In this document: one piece after another, positions 1 to 7,913 of the stretch
Layout of the letters: every line of letters begins with the position of its first letter
Numbering within the stretch: position 1 is the stretch's first letter
From: Halisarca cf. caerulea
Lineage: Eukaryota; Porifera; Demospongiae; Chondrillida; Halisarcidae
NCBI GenBank assembly: GCA_963170055.1
Contig: CAUJGJ010000069.1
Coordinates: forward strand, 1,135,701 to 1,148,200
Direction of reading: 5' to 3'
Length of the DNA stretch: 12,500 bases
Made by a program: the position numbers and the translations under genes
The notes under the pieces: generated by a model
Told to the model about the DNA's origin: nothing
The model's input: the letters and a program-made list of their open reading frames with translations, nothing else
Databases searched by the model: none

Positions 1-15
1 CACACACACACATAC

Positions 16-31
16 CATAGATCGATCTATG
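16..31. repeat. 16-bp perfect palindrome, copy 1
   Basis: CATAGATCGATCTATG equals its own reverse complement over all 16 bases. It sits inside the CA tract and is repeated 43 bp further on with the same flanks (ATAC before, CACA after). It could extrude as a cruciform next to Z-DNA-prone CA repeats. Confidence 0.9.
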
Positions 32-58
32 CACACACACACACACACACACACATAC

Positions 59-346
<288 letters not shown>

Positions 347-371
347 TCGAAGCACTGCAATCGGGGCCTAC

Positions 372-565
372 CTGTAGTACAAAAAGGCGTTCGTAACCTT
401 TAAGAAATGGTCTCTTTCAGCTTGGTACTCTTCGTCTGTGAATGTATGAGACTTTAGATCCTCTAGGCTTTCATTTTTCTTACTTGTCCCTTCTTCTTTC
501 AAGCTACTTTCTGCCATATCCAAAGCAACATCACCGATAACAAGCGGCCATTTATCATTTTGCAT
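372..565 (-). CDS. CARNMT1: Carnosine N-methyltransferase-like (N2227 family), first coding exon only
   Basis: Partial gene: the first coding exon of a probable S-adenosylmethionine-dependent carnosine N-methyltransferase, which in animals methylates carnosine to anserine. The exon starts at the ATG (565-563) and encodes about 65 residues. The acidic, poorly conserved beginning is followed by the block ERDHFLKVTNAFLYYR, which closely resembles the conserved start of the family's N-terminal domain (ER-HF-KI-NAF-YY). The exon ends at CAG|GTAGG, with donor GT at 371-370 in phase 2, so the rest of the protein, including the methyltransferase fold, lies left of the window. The intron runs at once into the CA microsatellite. 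The gene is head-to-head with the WDR61-like gene, their ATGs 216 bp apart. The call rests on one short conserved block plus a good splice site; the exact orthologue is likely but not proven. Confidence 0.75.
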
Positions 566-601
566 AAGTAGTCTATTGCGTAATTTTCCGTGTCGCCTGT
601 G

Positions 602-611
602 AAGATGGCGG
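602..611 (+). promoter_or_regulatory. YY1-type motif 1
   Basis: AAGATGGCGG matches the well-known YY1 consensus core (AANATGGCG). Its orientation reads with the WDR61-like gene. YY1 use outside vertebrates and insects is an assumption. Confidence 0.5.
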
Positions 612-667
612 ATAGAGTAGAGTCTGACTCGCTAGACTTAGTTATTGATCAATATGGCGCGGGATAA
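605..667 (+). other. Small upstream ORF (20 aa) in the WDR61 leader
   Basis: ATG at 605, inside the first YY1 motif, opens a 20-codon frame (MADRVESDSLDLVIDQYGAG, stop TAA at 665-667). A second upstream ORF starts at ATG 654 in another frame and ends at 692. If transcription starts upstream of 605, both precede the WDR61 ATG at 781 and could lower its translation. No homologue is recognised; it may simply reflect the ATG of the YY1 motif. Confidence 0.3.
651..661 (+). promoter_or_regulatory. YY1-type motif 2
   Basis: AATATGGCGCG is a second, slightly weaker YY1-like site in the same orientation, 49 bp after the first. Confidence 0.4.
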
Positions 668-780
668 CAGTGGAGCTGAAGTTGTCGTTTAGATCTTAGT
701 TTGAATAAACTGTCCTAGACGTACGTAACAAGCTATCAGAGTGCACCGAAGTCCTATTATACTTGCACAACTCCAGTAAC

Positions 781-2699
781 ATGGTGAGTCTAATATCTTT
801 GGTTTTCATTCATTTCTTTGCCAAAGCTCAACTGTCATTGCACTCATGCTCTCTTTCCCAGTATACCACTCTTTGCAAGAAAGAACAAGGTAAGCGAAGA
901 TACTCCAACGCAAGCCCTTGTTGGAACATAGGGTCTTATGTAATCTTATCATAGATACGTACTAAAACATGTTTTAACATCTATGTTCTTATCATACAAG
1001 TCTAAATAACTAGTAATTATCACATGCATGCTTTAGTAGAGGAAGGCTATCAGACCACATTGGCTGATACTCGGCAGAATTCTGCTTGCCAGTGATGCCG
1101 GTGCCTTCATTGCGGGAGTATGGTTCCAATGGGTTTGCAACTTTCTTGCAGCATTACATTTACAGCAAACAACTGCAGCAGCTTTAAAATGTGTAACGTG
1201 TATATAGCACATATGGTCGGGTACAGATGCTTTGGTATAATCTGTTGTGGAGTCGACTACAGTTTTAATACAATCCCCAGTGTGTGTTGTAAAAATATTT
1301 ATTAAATTGGGCGGTGTGTGTGTGGGGGGGGGGGGGGGAATGGAGGACCTACTATGTTCTGGTTCTTCTGTGAACATTACACCTCAATATGTTAGTATTG
1401 GTATGCATGTTTGTTTGAATTATTCAGCCCACAGTGATGGGATATGGGGCGTGTCCTGGGCTCGTAACATCAACACAGGAAATGATGTCATCGTAACAGG
1501 ATCTGTGGACAGTGTGGTGAAAGCTTGGATCTGGTGAGTTGCAACCAAACATATGTACGTATGTACAGTGAAACCTCTATAGTCCGACATTCTCTCTAAT
1601 CTGACCATCTTATGAGGTACAATCACCATATTAAAGTATGGTAAGAGTCACTCTGTAATCCGACAACCTCCTAATCTGACACTTTTGAAGTCGCATTGAG
1701 TGAGATTTCACTGTATGTGCTGTGTGAACTATTGTATTGGCTTGTATGAGGTGCGCAGTGTAATTTTTAATGGCAATTAGATACTGTAAACTGCATGAAT
1801 TTGCTGACATGCACATACCATTTCATACTTTTGTCTGAAGTCCACCTTTAGTACATGTACATATATTGTGTATACTTACATGTACATATGTATGTATTAA
1901 TAGATTAACACTGTGTACATGTGGAGATCAGCTGCTTTGTAGAACATGTATGTACCAGTGTTTCCCCTGAAGAGGGGTAGGGGGGGGGGGGGGGGGGCGC
2001 TGTGGCCCCCTATAATCTTGGATAGCAAAACTTTCAACTTTAATGTAGTACACTAAAAGCTTGACAAAAAGCCAGAAACAACTCACTTCTAATAATAAAC
2101 ATATGGTCACTGATAGTAACCGTACAATATGTTCAATATAGTTGTTCATTCCAAGCACATACCCACCTCTAATTGTGAAAAAAGCTGAGTTTTCAGCCAA
2201 GAAAGCTAGAAAGCAAGGCACCCAGCAGTGCTAACCACCATACCCCCCCCCCCCTTTAATTTTTGCCTGAGGGAACACTGTATGTACTATACAGCCACAA
2301 CTTAAGGTTGGAAGCTCCCTTTATGTGTACATTGGAGGACTCATTTTGGGCTTCTTAAAAGCACTTCCTTTTGAAGATATCACATTCCTAATGTTATGCT
2401 ATGCAATGTAAGCAGAGGGTCAAATAGATGAGGTATTCAGGTAAATCATTGACAGATGAATGCATTCATTAGGGATAATGGGGGGATGGGGGAGGGGGGG
2501 GCTGGAAGCCAACTTGTGTTTGACAATATGCTGTTTGTCATGATAATAGTGCACTTCGCATAAAGTTTTACTTGTGTAGTTGCATGTGTATGTGCTGATT
2601 ATAGGGATAATGAGAAAGAAAGCTTGGACCTGAAGTGGCAGTTTGAAGGACATAAACTTGGCGTGATCTCCGTTGACATTGAGAAGAAAGAAGGGCGAT
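781..2699 (+). CDS. WDR61: WDR61/SKIC8 (Ski8) WD40 protein, 5' four exons
   Basis: Partial spliced gene for the WD40-repeat protein WDR61/SKIC8, a seven-bladed propeller that in animals and fungi is a subunit of the cytoplasmic SKI RNA-surveillance complex and, in animals, of the nuclear PAF1 complex. Exons: 781-783 (ATG only, donor GTGAGT), 862-889, 1428-1533 and 2605-2699 (donor GTGAGTAA at 2700). Joined in frame, they read M-YTTLCKKEQ-AHSDGIWGVSWARN, then VIVTGSVDSVVKAWIW, then LDLKWQFEGHKLGVISVDI. This matches the N-terminus of the family: the [20 protein letters not shown]-like first blade and the GH-LGV-SVDI start of the second. The reading covers 77 codons plus one base, about a quarter of a usual protein of about 305 residues. 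Phases agree at every junction. Exon 5 should begin in phase 1 but I cannot find it in the window. Confidence 0.85.
1324..1338. repeat. G15 homopolymer
   Basis: A run of 15 G follows GTGTGTGTG in WDR61 intron 2. It is a simple repeat that may be length-variable or partly a sequencing artefact. Confidence 0.85.
1566..1713. mobile_element. Tigger/pogo-like MITE, 148 bp, in WDR61 intron 3
   Basis: Terminal inverted repeats start CAGTGAAACCTCTATAGTCC on the left and CAGTGAAATCTCACTCAA on the right (reverse strand). The element is flanked by TA on both sides (1564-1565 and 1714-1715), as expected for Tc1/mariner/pogo-type insertion. ITRs of the type CAGTnnAACCTC-nTAATCCGA are typical of Tigger/jerky-related elements. 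There is no coding capacity; inner copies of the TAATCYGAC motif suggest an old, partly rearranged element. Confidence 0.75.
1956..2280. mobile_element. hAT-like MITE, 325 bp, with G- and C-runs
   Basis: Left end CAGTGTTTCCCCTGAAG and right end (reverse strand) CAGTGTTCCCTCAGGC form imperfect inverted repeats of the CAGTG-TTCCC type common in hAT elements. The element is flanked by the 7-bp direct repeat TATGTAC (1949-1955 and 2281-2287). hAT usually makes 8-bp duplications, so one base may have been lost or the true ends may be shifted. A G18 run (1980-1997) and a C12 run (2243-2254) stand in mirrored positions just inside the ends. There is no transposase ORF. It lies in WDR61 intron 3. Confidence 0.6.
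2470..2510. repeat. G-rich low-complexity stretch
   Basis: Several G runs (G6, G5, G8) lie in one 35-bp stretch of WDR61 intron 3, about 95 bp before the exon 4 acceptor. The plus (sense) strand could form a G-quadruplex in the pre-mRNA. Confidence 0.5.
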
Positions 2700-3147
2700 G
2701 TGAGTAATACCTCGTGTATGACTCCTTCACGTAGTCACAGTGTGACCATGGTTAATCATGAGCTCATGCTTGTATGTACATACGTATATACATGCAGTGT
2801 ACGGGACCCACAAGATTAGTTCTCACTATCAGATTCCCATCTTAGGATTTATACACGTACATTCCTGCAGTAGCAGATCAAACAGTGCTTGATAATAAGT
2901 TTTAATTCAGGAGTGATGTGCTTTTAATTTAAGAGATTATTTGATGATGTTGTATTTACTGTATGAGGCAACCAAGTCACTCACTTGTGAAGAATATGCT
3001 TTTACATATTATATGCATTATCCAAGGAATTTTTAACATATGTGATACATTACTGAACTTCGTTGTATGTGGGTGGGTTGGGAGCAAGCCAGTTTGACCC
3101 GTCTCCCCTGTTGGCTGACTAATGCAATATCATTGTGTACGTACATA
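2700..3147. other. Gene-free stretch after WDR61 exon 4
   Basis: Begins with the exon 4 donor (GTGAGTAA). The rest is AT-leaning, with many TGTACATA/TACGTACA-type short palindromes. I see no exon, RNA gene or transposon end. By position it is WDR61 intron 4, if the gene continues. Confidence 0.6.
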
Positions 3148-3372
3148 CAGAGAAACCTCTGTAATCCAACGCCTCTATAATCCAACACTCTCTCTGATCT
3201 GACCATCTTATAGGTATGTAAATGCAGCCGCCATATTAACAGATGCTAAATCTTACCCCCTCCCCCGGCTGACAGCTGATGTCAGCATACAAAAATAGAA
3301 GTGAGGTTAGTAGTCTGGTTTACGCCAGTCTAATCCCCATTGGGTGTCGGATTACAGAGGTTTCTTTCACTG
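3148..3372. mobile_element. Tigger/pogo-like MITE, 225 bp
   Basis: The left end reads CAGAGAAACCTCTGTAATCC and the right end, reverse strand, CAGTGAAAGAAACCTCTGTA followed by ATCCGACACC. TA flanks both sides (3146-3147 and 3373-3374). On the left the inner motif CTNTAATCCAACNC is present twice in tandem. It has the same ITR type as the element at 1566-1713, so both probably belong to one non-autonomous family mobilised by a pogo/Tigger transposase elsewhere. Confidence 0.8.
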
Positions 3373-3374
3373 TA

Positions 3375-4366
3375 TTTTCCTCACATGTTGACATATTGCT
3401 GTATTCTGGGGAGAAGTTTGTGCTTTTGATACTCGTCCCAATTTAGCTCAAGGTTGCAAATCTAATATGTACATAGTATTATGTGCTTTCCTTTCAAAGT
3501 TCTACATGCTGGCCTGCATGAGCACGTCTGGACGTCTATATTAGGTTACTTTTTAGACCGATTGAAGGCATGCCGTTGCAACATCTGTTCCATGTGACAC
3601 AATAGAAGTTGTGTCCATTGGAATATCCTTTACAAGTGGTACTTACACACACACTACAAAATTTATGAATAGGCTTTGTGGTAAATAGCATTGCTACAAA
3701 TAGGTGCCCAGTTCACGTAGTCTTTTCACACCTATAAGGTGTTTTCTTTGTCTGGAGTACGCAGGTGTAGCCCTTTCATTGTATTCAGTCTAATACCCGG
3801 ACTGTACACAGCTAGTGCTGCCACAGACTCCGTAAGCAGACAAGGGAAACATGTACACACATTCAGTGCTTGCATCAAATATTTGTGATTGGTTTGCATC
3901 ACAGAAGCATTCTCAAACTGGATTTATCCAATGTATGTGCATAATATCGACATAAGACAACATAACATGCGGAGTGGGAGATTTTACAGTCATGCATGCA
4001 GTTTGCCACTGAAATGTACCAGGCCTGGCTGCTATCCATTGATCAGTGGCGGGGCATCTCAACACTGGTTTATGGTTACAATATCCTCCATTCATGACAG
4101 TAGTCTATGAAGCTCTAACTGACAACATGTTTTTGGTCTTGAGGTTTGGTAAGGAAAGTGGTAGGGCCATTGGCCTACCTGCCCTAGTGGCTCACCAGCC
4201 CTGTGTACTAAGCATTATGGCTTGTCAATGAGTTGATTCGTAAAGGTTGTATAAAAACATAATATTTTAAAAATACTACAGTAAAACGGTGAGATTTTTA
4301 CACAGGACCTTGCAAAAGGTCTTATTCTTACAAAGAATCCTCCATAAGTGCTAGAAACAAGAGTTA
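3375..4366. other. Gene-free stretch, about 1 kb
   Basis: No coding region, RNA gene or transposon terminus is recognised. Small hairpins are visible, such as ACACCT-ata-AGGTGT near 3728-3742 and GGTAGG/CCTACC at 4160-4179. Frames of 60-73 codons around 3889-4231 have no recognisable similarity and are most likely chance. No WDR61 exon 5 was found. Confidence 0.5.
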
Positions 4367-4711
4367 GCTGTAGCCAGGCAAAGGGCAAAGGGCTATATAT
4401 ACGTACATGAGGCTATAGATAGACAAATGGATCTACATACTTAACACTAGACAGGTATAGGGCTCGACAGACATTAGTTGGACTGAGTGGACTGTGCCGA
4501 TTCCCGCATCCCACAGCAGATGTATACACCATACATGTGGGATGTACTGTAGGAATTTGCCAACTACGCGACCTTTTCCAGTGGCCGCTGTATACCTATC
4601 TCTGTTATGTATCTCATTATTTTACTCTGTTAGACAATAAACTGTTGTCTTTCAAAATGTGAATTGTATTTTTGCACCATTCATTTGCTGTGCATGAAAC
4701 CATGTGTTTAC

Positions 4712-4795
<84 letters not shown>

Positions 4796-4823
4796 TTTCA
4801 TATGTAGATGCATAATTGCATTG
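4367..4823. repeat. 467-bp tandem duplication, copy 1
   Basis: Starts GCTGTAGCCAGGCAAAGG and is repeated from 4834 with nearly complete identity. I see one base substitution at 4505 (C, against T at 4972) plus a four-base difference in TG-tract length. The 10 bases between the copies (4824-4833, CATTTGCATT) look like templated filler made from the adjacent GCATTG. The last part, from about 4632, is homologous to the repeat that precedes the receptor genes. Confidence 0.9.
4716..4794. repeat. (TG)n microsatellite, 79 nt
   Basis: Pure TG tract inside copy 1 of the tandem duplication. The same site in copy 2 has 75 nt, showing post-duplication slippage. Confidence 0.95.
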
Positions 4824-4833
4824 CATTTGCATT

Positions 4834-5178
4834 GCTGTAGCCAGGCAAAGGGCAAAGGGCTATATATACGTACATGAGGCTATAGATAGACAAATGGATC
4901 TACATACTTAACACTAGACAGGTATAGGGCTCGACAGACATTAGTTGGACTGAGTGGACTGTGCCGATTCCTGCATCCCACAGCAGATGTATACACCATA
5001 CATGTGGGATGTACTGTAGGAATTTGCCAACTACGCGACCTTTTCCAGTGGCCGCTGTATACCTATCTCTGTTATGTATCTCATTATTTTACTCTGTTAG
5101 ACAATAAACTGTTGTCTTTCAAAATGTGAATTGTATTTTTGCACCATTCATTTGCTGTGCATGAAACCATGTGTTTAC

Positions 5179-5258
<80 letters not shown>

Positions 5259-5286
5259 TTTCATATGTAGATGCATAATTGCATTG
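4834..5286. repeat. 467-bp tandem duplication, copy 2
   Basis: Second copy of 4367-4823. Here the sequence continues smoothly into the rest of the receptor-upstream repeat (to about 5446), so this copy holds the ancestral right junction and copy 1 was truncated by the duplication event. Confidence 0.9.
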
Positions 5287-5446
5287 ACATGTGTGTATTA
5301 GACAGGTTTTAGAGTGTTAATGTATTCAGCTTTGTCTGAAATTATTGCTGCACCTCTGTAGCACCATTTGCAAGCTCCTCCTTTTTATCAAATTCACACG
5401 GCCTGTGCATTGAATAGTCTGAGAGCATGTCTGAATGAATGACTTA
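5095..5446 (+). repeat. Receptor-upstream repeat, orphan copy (R2)
   Basis: Shares an ordered series of motifs with the regions upstream of A1 and A2: CTGTTnTCTTTC, ATGAAACCATGTGTTTACT, ATGTAGATGCATA, TGTGTATTAGACA, AGAGTGTTAATGTA, CACCTCTGTAGCAC, TTCACACnGCCTG and ATTGAATAG. Homology stops near 5446, and no receptor ORF follows before the next copy at 5720. It therefore looks like the upstream region of a lost third receptor unit, or a repeat that was copied separately. Confidence 0.7.
5183..5257. repeat. (TG)n microsatellite, 75 nt
   Basis: TG tract in copy 2 of the tandem duplication. The homologous position upstream of A1 (about 5839-5852) has only TGTGTGTTTGTGTC, so the expansion happened within this repeat lineage. 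Confidence 0.95.
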
Positions 5447-5717
5447 AAGCTTCCTAGGTGCCATAGGTCCACATGTAATAGATTGCGGTTGATGCTATTC
5501 ACAACATATTGTTCTTAAAATTTTGCGAATTTATATTAGTTTCCATGGTAAGAATATATTATAGAACTTATATAATTGAGTCATGAAAACATTGTGCAAA
5601 GGAATTTTCACAGCAATCTTATTACACACAATCTTTTCATGCATGATTTATGGTACTACTAATATGTGCCTCAAAAGATGTCATATTGTAAAAGTGTTGG
5701 ATTGCCAAGGTTCCACT
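5447..5717. other. Spacer between repeats R2 and R3
   Basis: About 270 bp of AT-rich sequence with no match to the receptor unit and no coding signal. I see nothing further in it. Confidence 0.5.
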
Positions 5718-6045
5718 GTGTATGCTCTGTTAAGTCGATAACAAGCTGTTATCTTTCCAAACGTGTATTGTACTTCATATATATACCATTCACTCGTCTT
5801 ACTGTGTATATACGTACATGAAACCATATGTGTTTACTGTGTGTGTTTGTGTCTTTTATATGTAGATGCATACTGTAATTGCATTGACTTTTGTGTATTA
5901 GACACTGACAGGTTTAGAGTGTTAATGTAATCAGCTTTGTTTGACATTACCACACCTCTCTAGCACCATTTACGTGCCCCTTTTCATCAGTTTCACACAG
6001 CCTGTGGATTGAATCGTCTGAGTGCACGTCTGAATGAATAACTTA
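5718..6045 (+). repeat. Receptor-upstream repeat R3, 5' of A1
   Basis: Homologous to R2 (5095-5446) and to R4 upstream of A2 (9944-10243), with the same order of short conserved blocks. It ends about 65 bp before the A1 TATA box. It may hold the distal promoter of the receptor genes. Confidence 0.75.
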
Positions 6046-6111
6046 ATACAACACTGTTAAGTACAGTATATATTTGTATTACATAATGGCACAGATTATA
6101 TATACCCACTG

Positions 6112-6119
6112 TATAAATA
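6112..6119 (+). promoter_or_regulatory. TATA box of receptor A1
   Basis: TATAAATA lies 176 bp before the A1 ATG. The same octamer lies exactly 176 bp before the A2 ATG, in homologous sequence. Transcription would start near 6140. Confidence 0.6.
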
Positions 6120-6221
6120 GGACTGCATATTGGGTGCCTTTTAGTCAGTAGTTTTGAGCAATGCAGTAAGTACACACAGTACTGCGTCTGCAAGGAGAAA
6201 AATTTGTCTTAGAAGCAGCAA

Positions 6222-6236
6222 ATGTGTTTTCCGTGA
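6222..6236 (+). other. Four-codon upstream ORF in A1 leader
   Basis: ATG TGT TTT CCG TGA precedes the A1 start by 66 bp. A2 has ATG CAT TTT CTG TGA at the same distance (10527-10541). Length and stop are kept while two codons differ. It may reduce translation of the receptor unless the leader is spliced. Confidence 0.35.
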
Positions 6237-6287
6237 AGGATATTGTCCAGGAGGGGTACCTACTTAGTGCTATATACTGCAGCTTTC

Positions 6288-7280
6288 ATGGCAAATCGCA
6301 TAGATCAGAATCACTTGCAGGTGTTCGACAATGGCACTTCGACTGACCAGTCACTTAATCTCACCAGCTTAGAAGTGGAGGAGTATGTTGTCACCCAAGT
6401 TGTCCTTTTTCTCCTCTTTGTTGTACCTGTGTTTGCTGTGTGTACCATCACTGGTGTTGTGGTAGCTCTGGATGGTAATCTGAAGCTGGTTATGAAAGCC
6501 CCCATGATTTCTGTGCTGTTGGGTGCAATACTTTCTGGTGTGAGTATGTCTGTGTATGGGCTCTCACATGCTGCTTTCCCTTTGAAGTTGATCGACCTAT
6601 CGACCCAGCAGGGATCAAACATAGCGTCCAGCTACATCATTGCCGTTTCAGGACTTCAGCGATCCCTCTCCATTCTTGTTCTGTCGGTAGTGGTTTACAG
6701 AATGGTCAAATATAGTGAGAAGAACCTTTCTGTCACAGCTGTAACCGTAGTAACCATTGTGTTGTGGATTTTACCATTTCTACTTCTGCTTCCAATGGTG
6801 TTCAATGTTCTGTGGGACGAGCCCATACCATCGGATATATACTACTACAACACAAAACTCAAGGGCTTTGGAAAATTCTTTCCTGGATTAGTTGTCACTC
6901 TTGTTGAAATCCCAACAAAGATTGTTATTGTTGCCGTGGTTGTAGGCGTATTCAGATACACAAAGAAACATGTACTTTCTGGGAAGAAGGAGACTAGCAA
7001 GGCTCTGGGAAGATTCCTGCTTGGAATGTTTATTGTGAACATTTTCAGCAGCTCCGTTGTTCTCTTTTCGGTGGTGATAAGTGCTGTGCAATCACACACT
7101 AACAGCGGAGTGGTTTCTCTGTTAACCAATGCTGGGATTCACCTCGTTCTTTTCTCGGTGACCGTCCCAGTTCCCGTCATCCTCATGTGTCTGTTCAAGA
7201 CAATTCCTATCACTTTGCGAGACCTCTTGGTTAGTGTGTGTTGCTGTACAAAGACCAAGATTACCGTTGAGGCTGCGTAG
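6288..7280 (+). CDS. Intronless divergent seven-transmembrane receptor A1
   Basis: A 330-residue membrane protein in one exon. An N-terminus with two N-glycosylation sites (N15 NGT, N24 NLT) is followed by seven hydrophobic segments at about 33-61, 68-93, 113-139, 149-173, 198-222, 240-264 and 276-303. After TM7 come F303-K304, a possible helix 8 and a Cys triplet at 318-320, a likely palmitoylation site. This layout is that of a rhodopsin-like G-protein-coupled receptor, but DRY, NPxxY and the TM3/ECL2 cysteines are absent; YRMVK at the end of TM3 stands where DRY would be. The frame is open back to a non-ATG codon at 6243; ATG 6288 (G at +4) is the first in-frame ATG. TATA at 6112. Its paralogue A2 lies 4.3 kb downstream, and the more distant B1 is convergent. 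Ligand unknown; chemoreceptor-like use is an inference. No AATAAA follows closely; AATATA at 7331 is a weak candidate. Confidence 0.88.
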   Translation: MANRIDQNHLQVFDNGTSTDQSLNLTSLEVEEYVVTQVVLFLLFVVPVFAVCTITGVVVALDGNLKLVMKAPMISVLLGAILSGVSMSVYGLSHAAFPLKLIDLSTQQGSNIASSYIIAVSGLQRSLSILVLSVVVYRMVKYSEKNLSVTAVTVVTIVLWILPFLLLLPMVFNVLWDEPIPSDIYYYNTKLKGFGKFFPGLVVTLVEIPTKIVIVAVVVGVFRYTKKHVLSGKKETSKALGRFLLGMFIVNIFSSSVVLFSVVISAVQSHTNSGVVSLLTNAGIHLVLFSVTVPVPVILMCLFKTIPITLRDLLVSVCCCTKTKITVEAA

Positions 7281-7470
7281 ACTACTAAACAGATTGCTCA
7301 GTTCCATCTTGTTTGATAATATGTAGAGCAAATATACTGTACGTATAGTGCTCAGACTATATTCCATTTGTCAGTATTGTCAATTTACTGTCAATTATTC
7401 AATGTGTCCAATTTTGTCCCGCTATGTGGTTGTAGATAATAATTAAGCAGATGTATAGAATATGACATTA
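7281..7470. other. A1 3' flank
   Basis: Presumed 3' UTR and flank of A1, homologous to the A2 flank (for example TCAATTTACTGTCAATTATT occurs in both, at about 7379 and 11664). No canonical AATAAA is present. Confidence 0.5.
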
Positions 7471-7648
7471 TGTGAATTCTCGTTAATCCACCTCAATTTG
7501 CTTTGAAACATTTGGGAAATTAATGAGTTTGGCAGATAATCCAAATCAATGTGTAGCCTTTTCAATCATTGACAATTCATGCACATAATTGATGGTGGAT
7601 GAAAGGGTTGGGCAGATAAAGCGATGGTGGATTAATGAGTGGTCACTG
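7471..7648. mobile_element. Tigger-like MITE, about 178 bp, unit 1
   Basis: The right end (reverse strand) reads CAGTGACCACTCATTAATCC, and the left end has the matching TGTGAATTCTCGTTAATCC. TA occurs at 7469-7470 and 7649-7650. The left terminus is slightly eroded. The same element lies at the equivalent place after A2 (11771-11940), so it was there before the receptor unit was duplicated. Confidence 0.6.
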
Positions 7649-7913
7649 TATAGTGTTATTTGTGCCTGTACATGGTTGACTGAATTACTCAGTAGGCAAC
7701 AATTATCATTGCATGTGTGCATGCAAATCTGTATGTATTGTAATATATTGAATAATATTGCATTGTATTATAATATTTTATTGTTACTATTATATTGTAT
7801 ATAATATGGTTGTATTTATATTATATTGAATGTATTATAATTTCTAAAAGGAGGGAACTGTATCAATGGTGTGCTGGTGTGAGCAGAGACATAAACAAAC
7901 AATGCATATACTA
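7649..7913. other. AT-rich spacer
   Basis: Very AT-rich, with TATTATA-type runs around 7735-7845; homologous to 11941-12157 in unit 2. No coding signal; short open frames here arise from low complexity. Confidence 0.5.

Larger units (their letters stand above)
566..700. promoter_or_regulatory. Bidirectional promoter between CARNMT1-like and WDR61-like genes
   Basis: Only 215 bp separate the two divergent start codons, so the promoter must serve both genes. No TATA box is seen. Two YY1-type motifs on the plus strand, AAGATGGCGG at 602-611 and AATATGGCG at 651-659, resemble the YY1 sites often found at or just downstream of the start sites of TATA-less housekeeping promoters. This places WDR61 transcription initiation near 590-650 by inference. 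Two short upstream ORFs begin at these motifs. Confidence 0.6.

Noticed and set aside
3889..4231. Two short plus-strand frames (73 and 61 codons) as possible gene
   Set aside because: No recognisable similarity, no splice-site support, and the minus strand also has an open frame there; chance is the simpler reading.
2700..6100. Search for WDR61 exon 5 (acceptor followed by a second-blade SSSLD-type block)
   Set aside because: Candidates such as the acceptor-like TTTTAATTCAG near 2911 run into stops at once and show no WD40 sequence.
6243..6287. Receptor A1 start at 6243 (and A2 at 10548)
   Set aside because: The codon there is TTG, not ATG, and a eukaryotic gene would start at the first in-frame ATG, 6288 (10593 in A2). 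A stop lies just upstream at 6234-6236.
6311..7367. Minus-strand frames of 67-103 codons opposite A1 (and the like opposite A2)
   Set aside because: Antisense shadows of the receptor reading frame; similar in both paralogues only because the sense strand is conserved.
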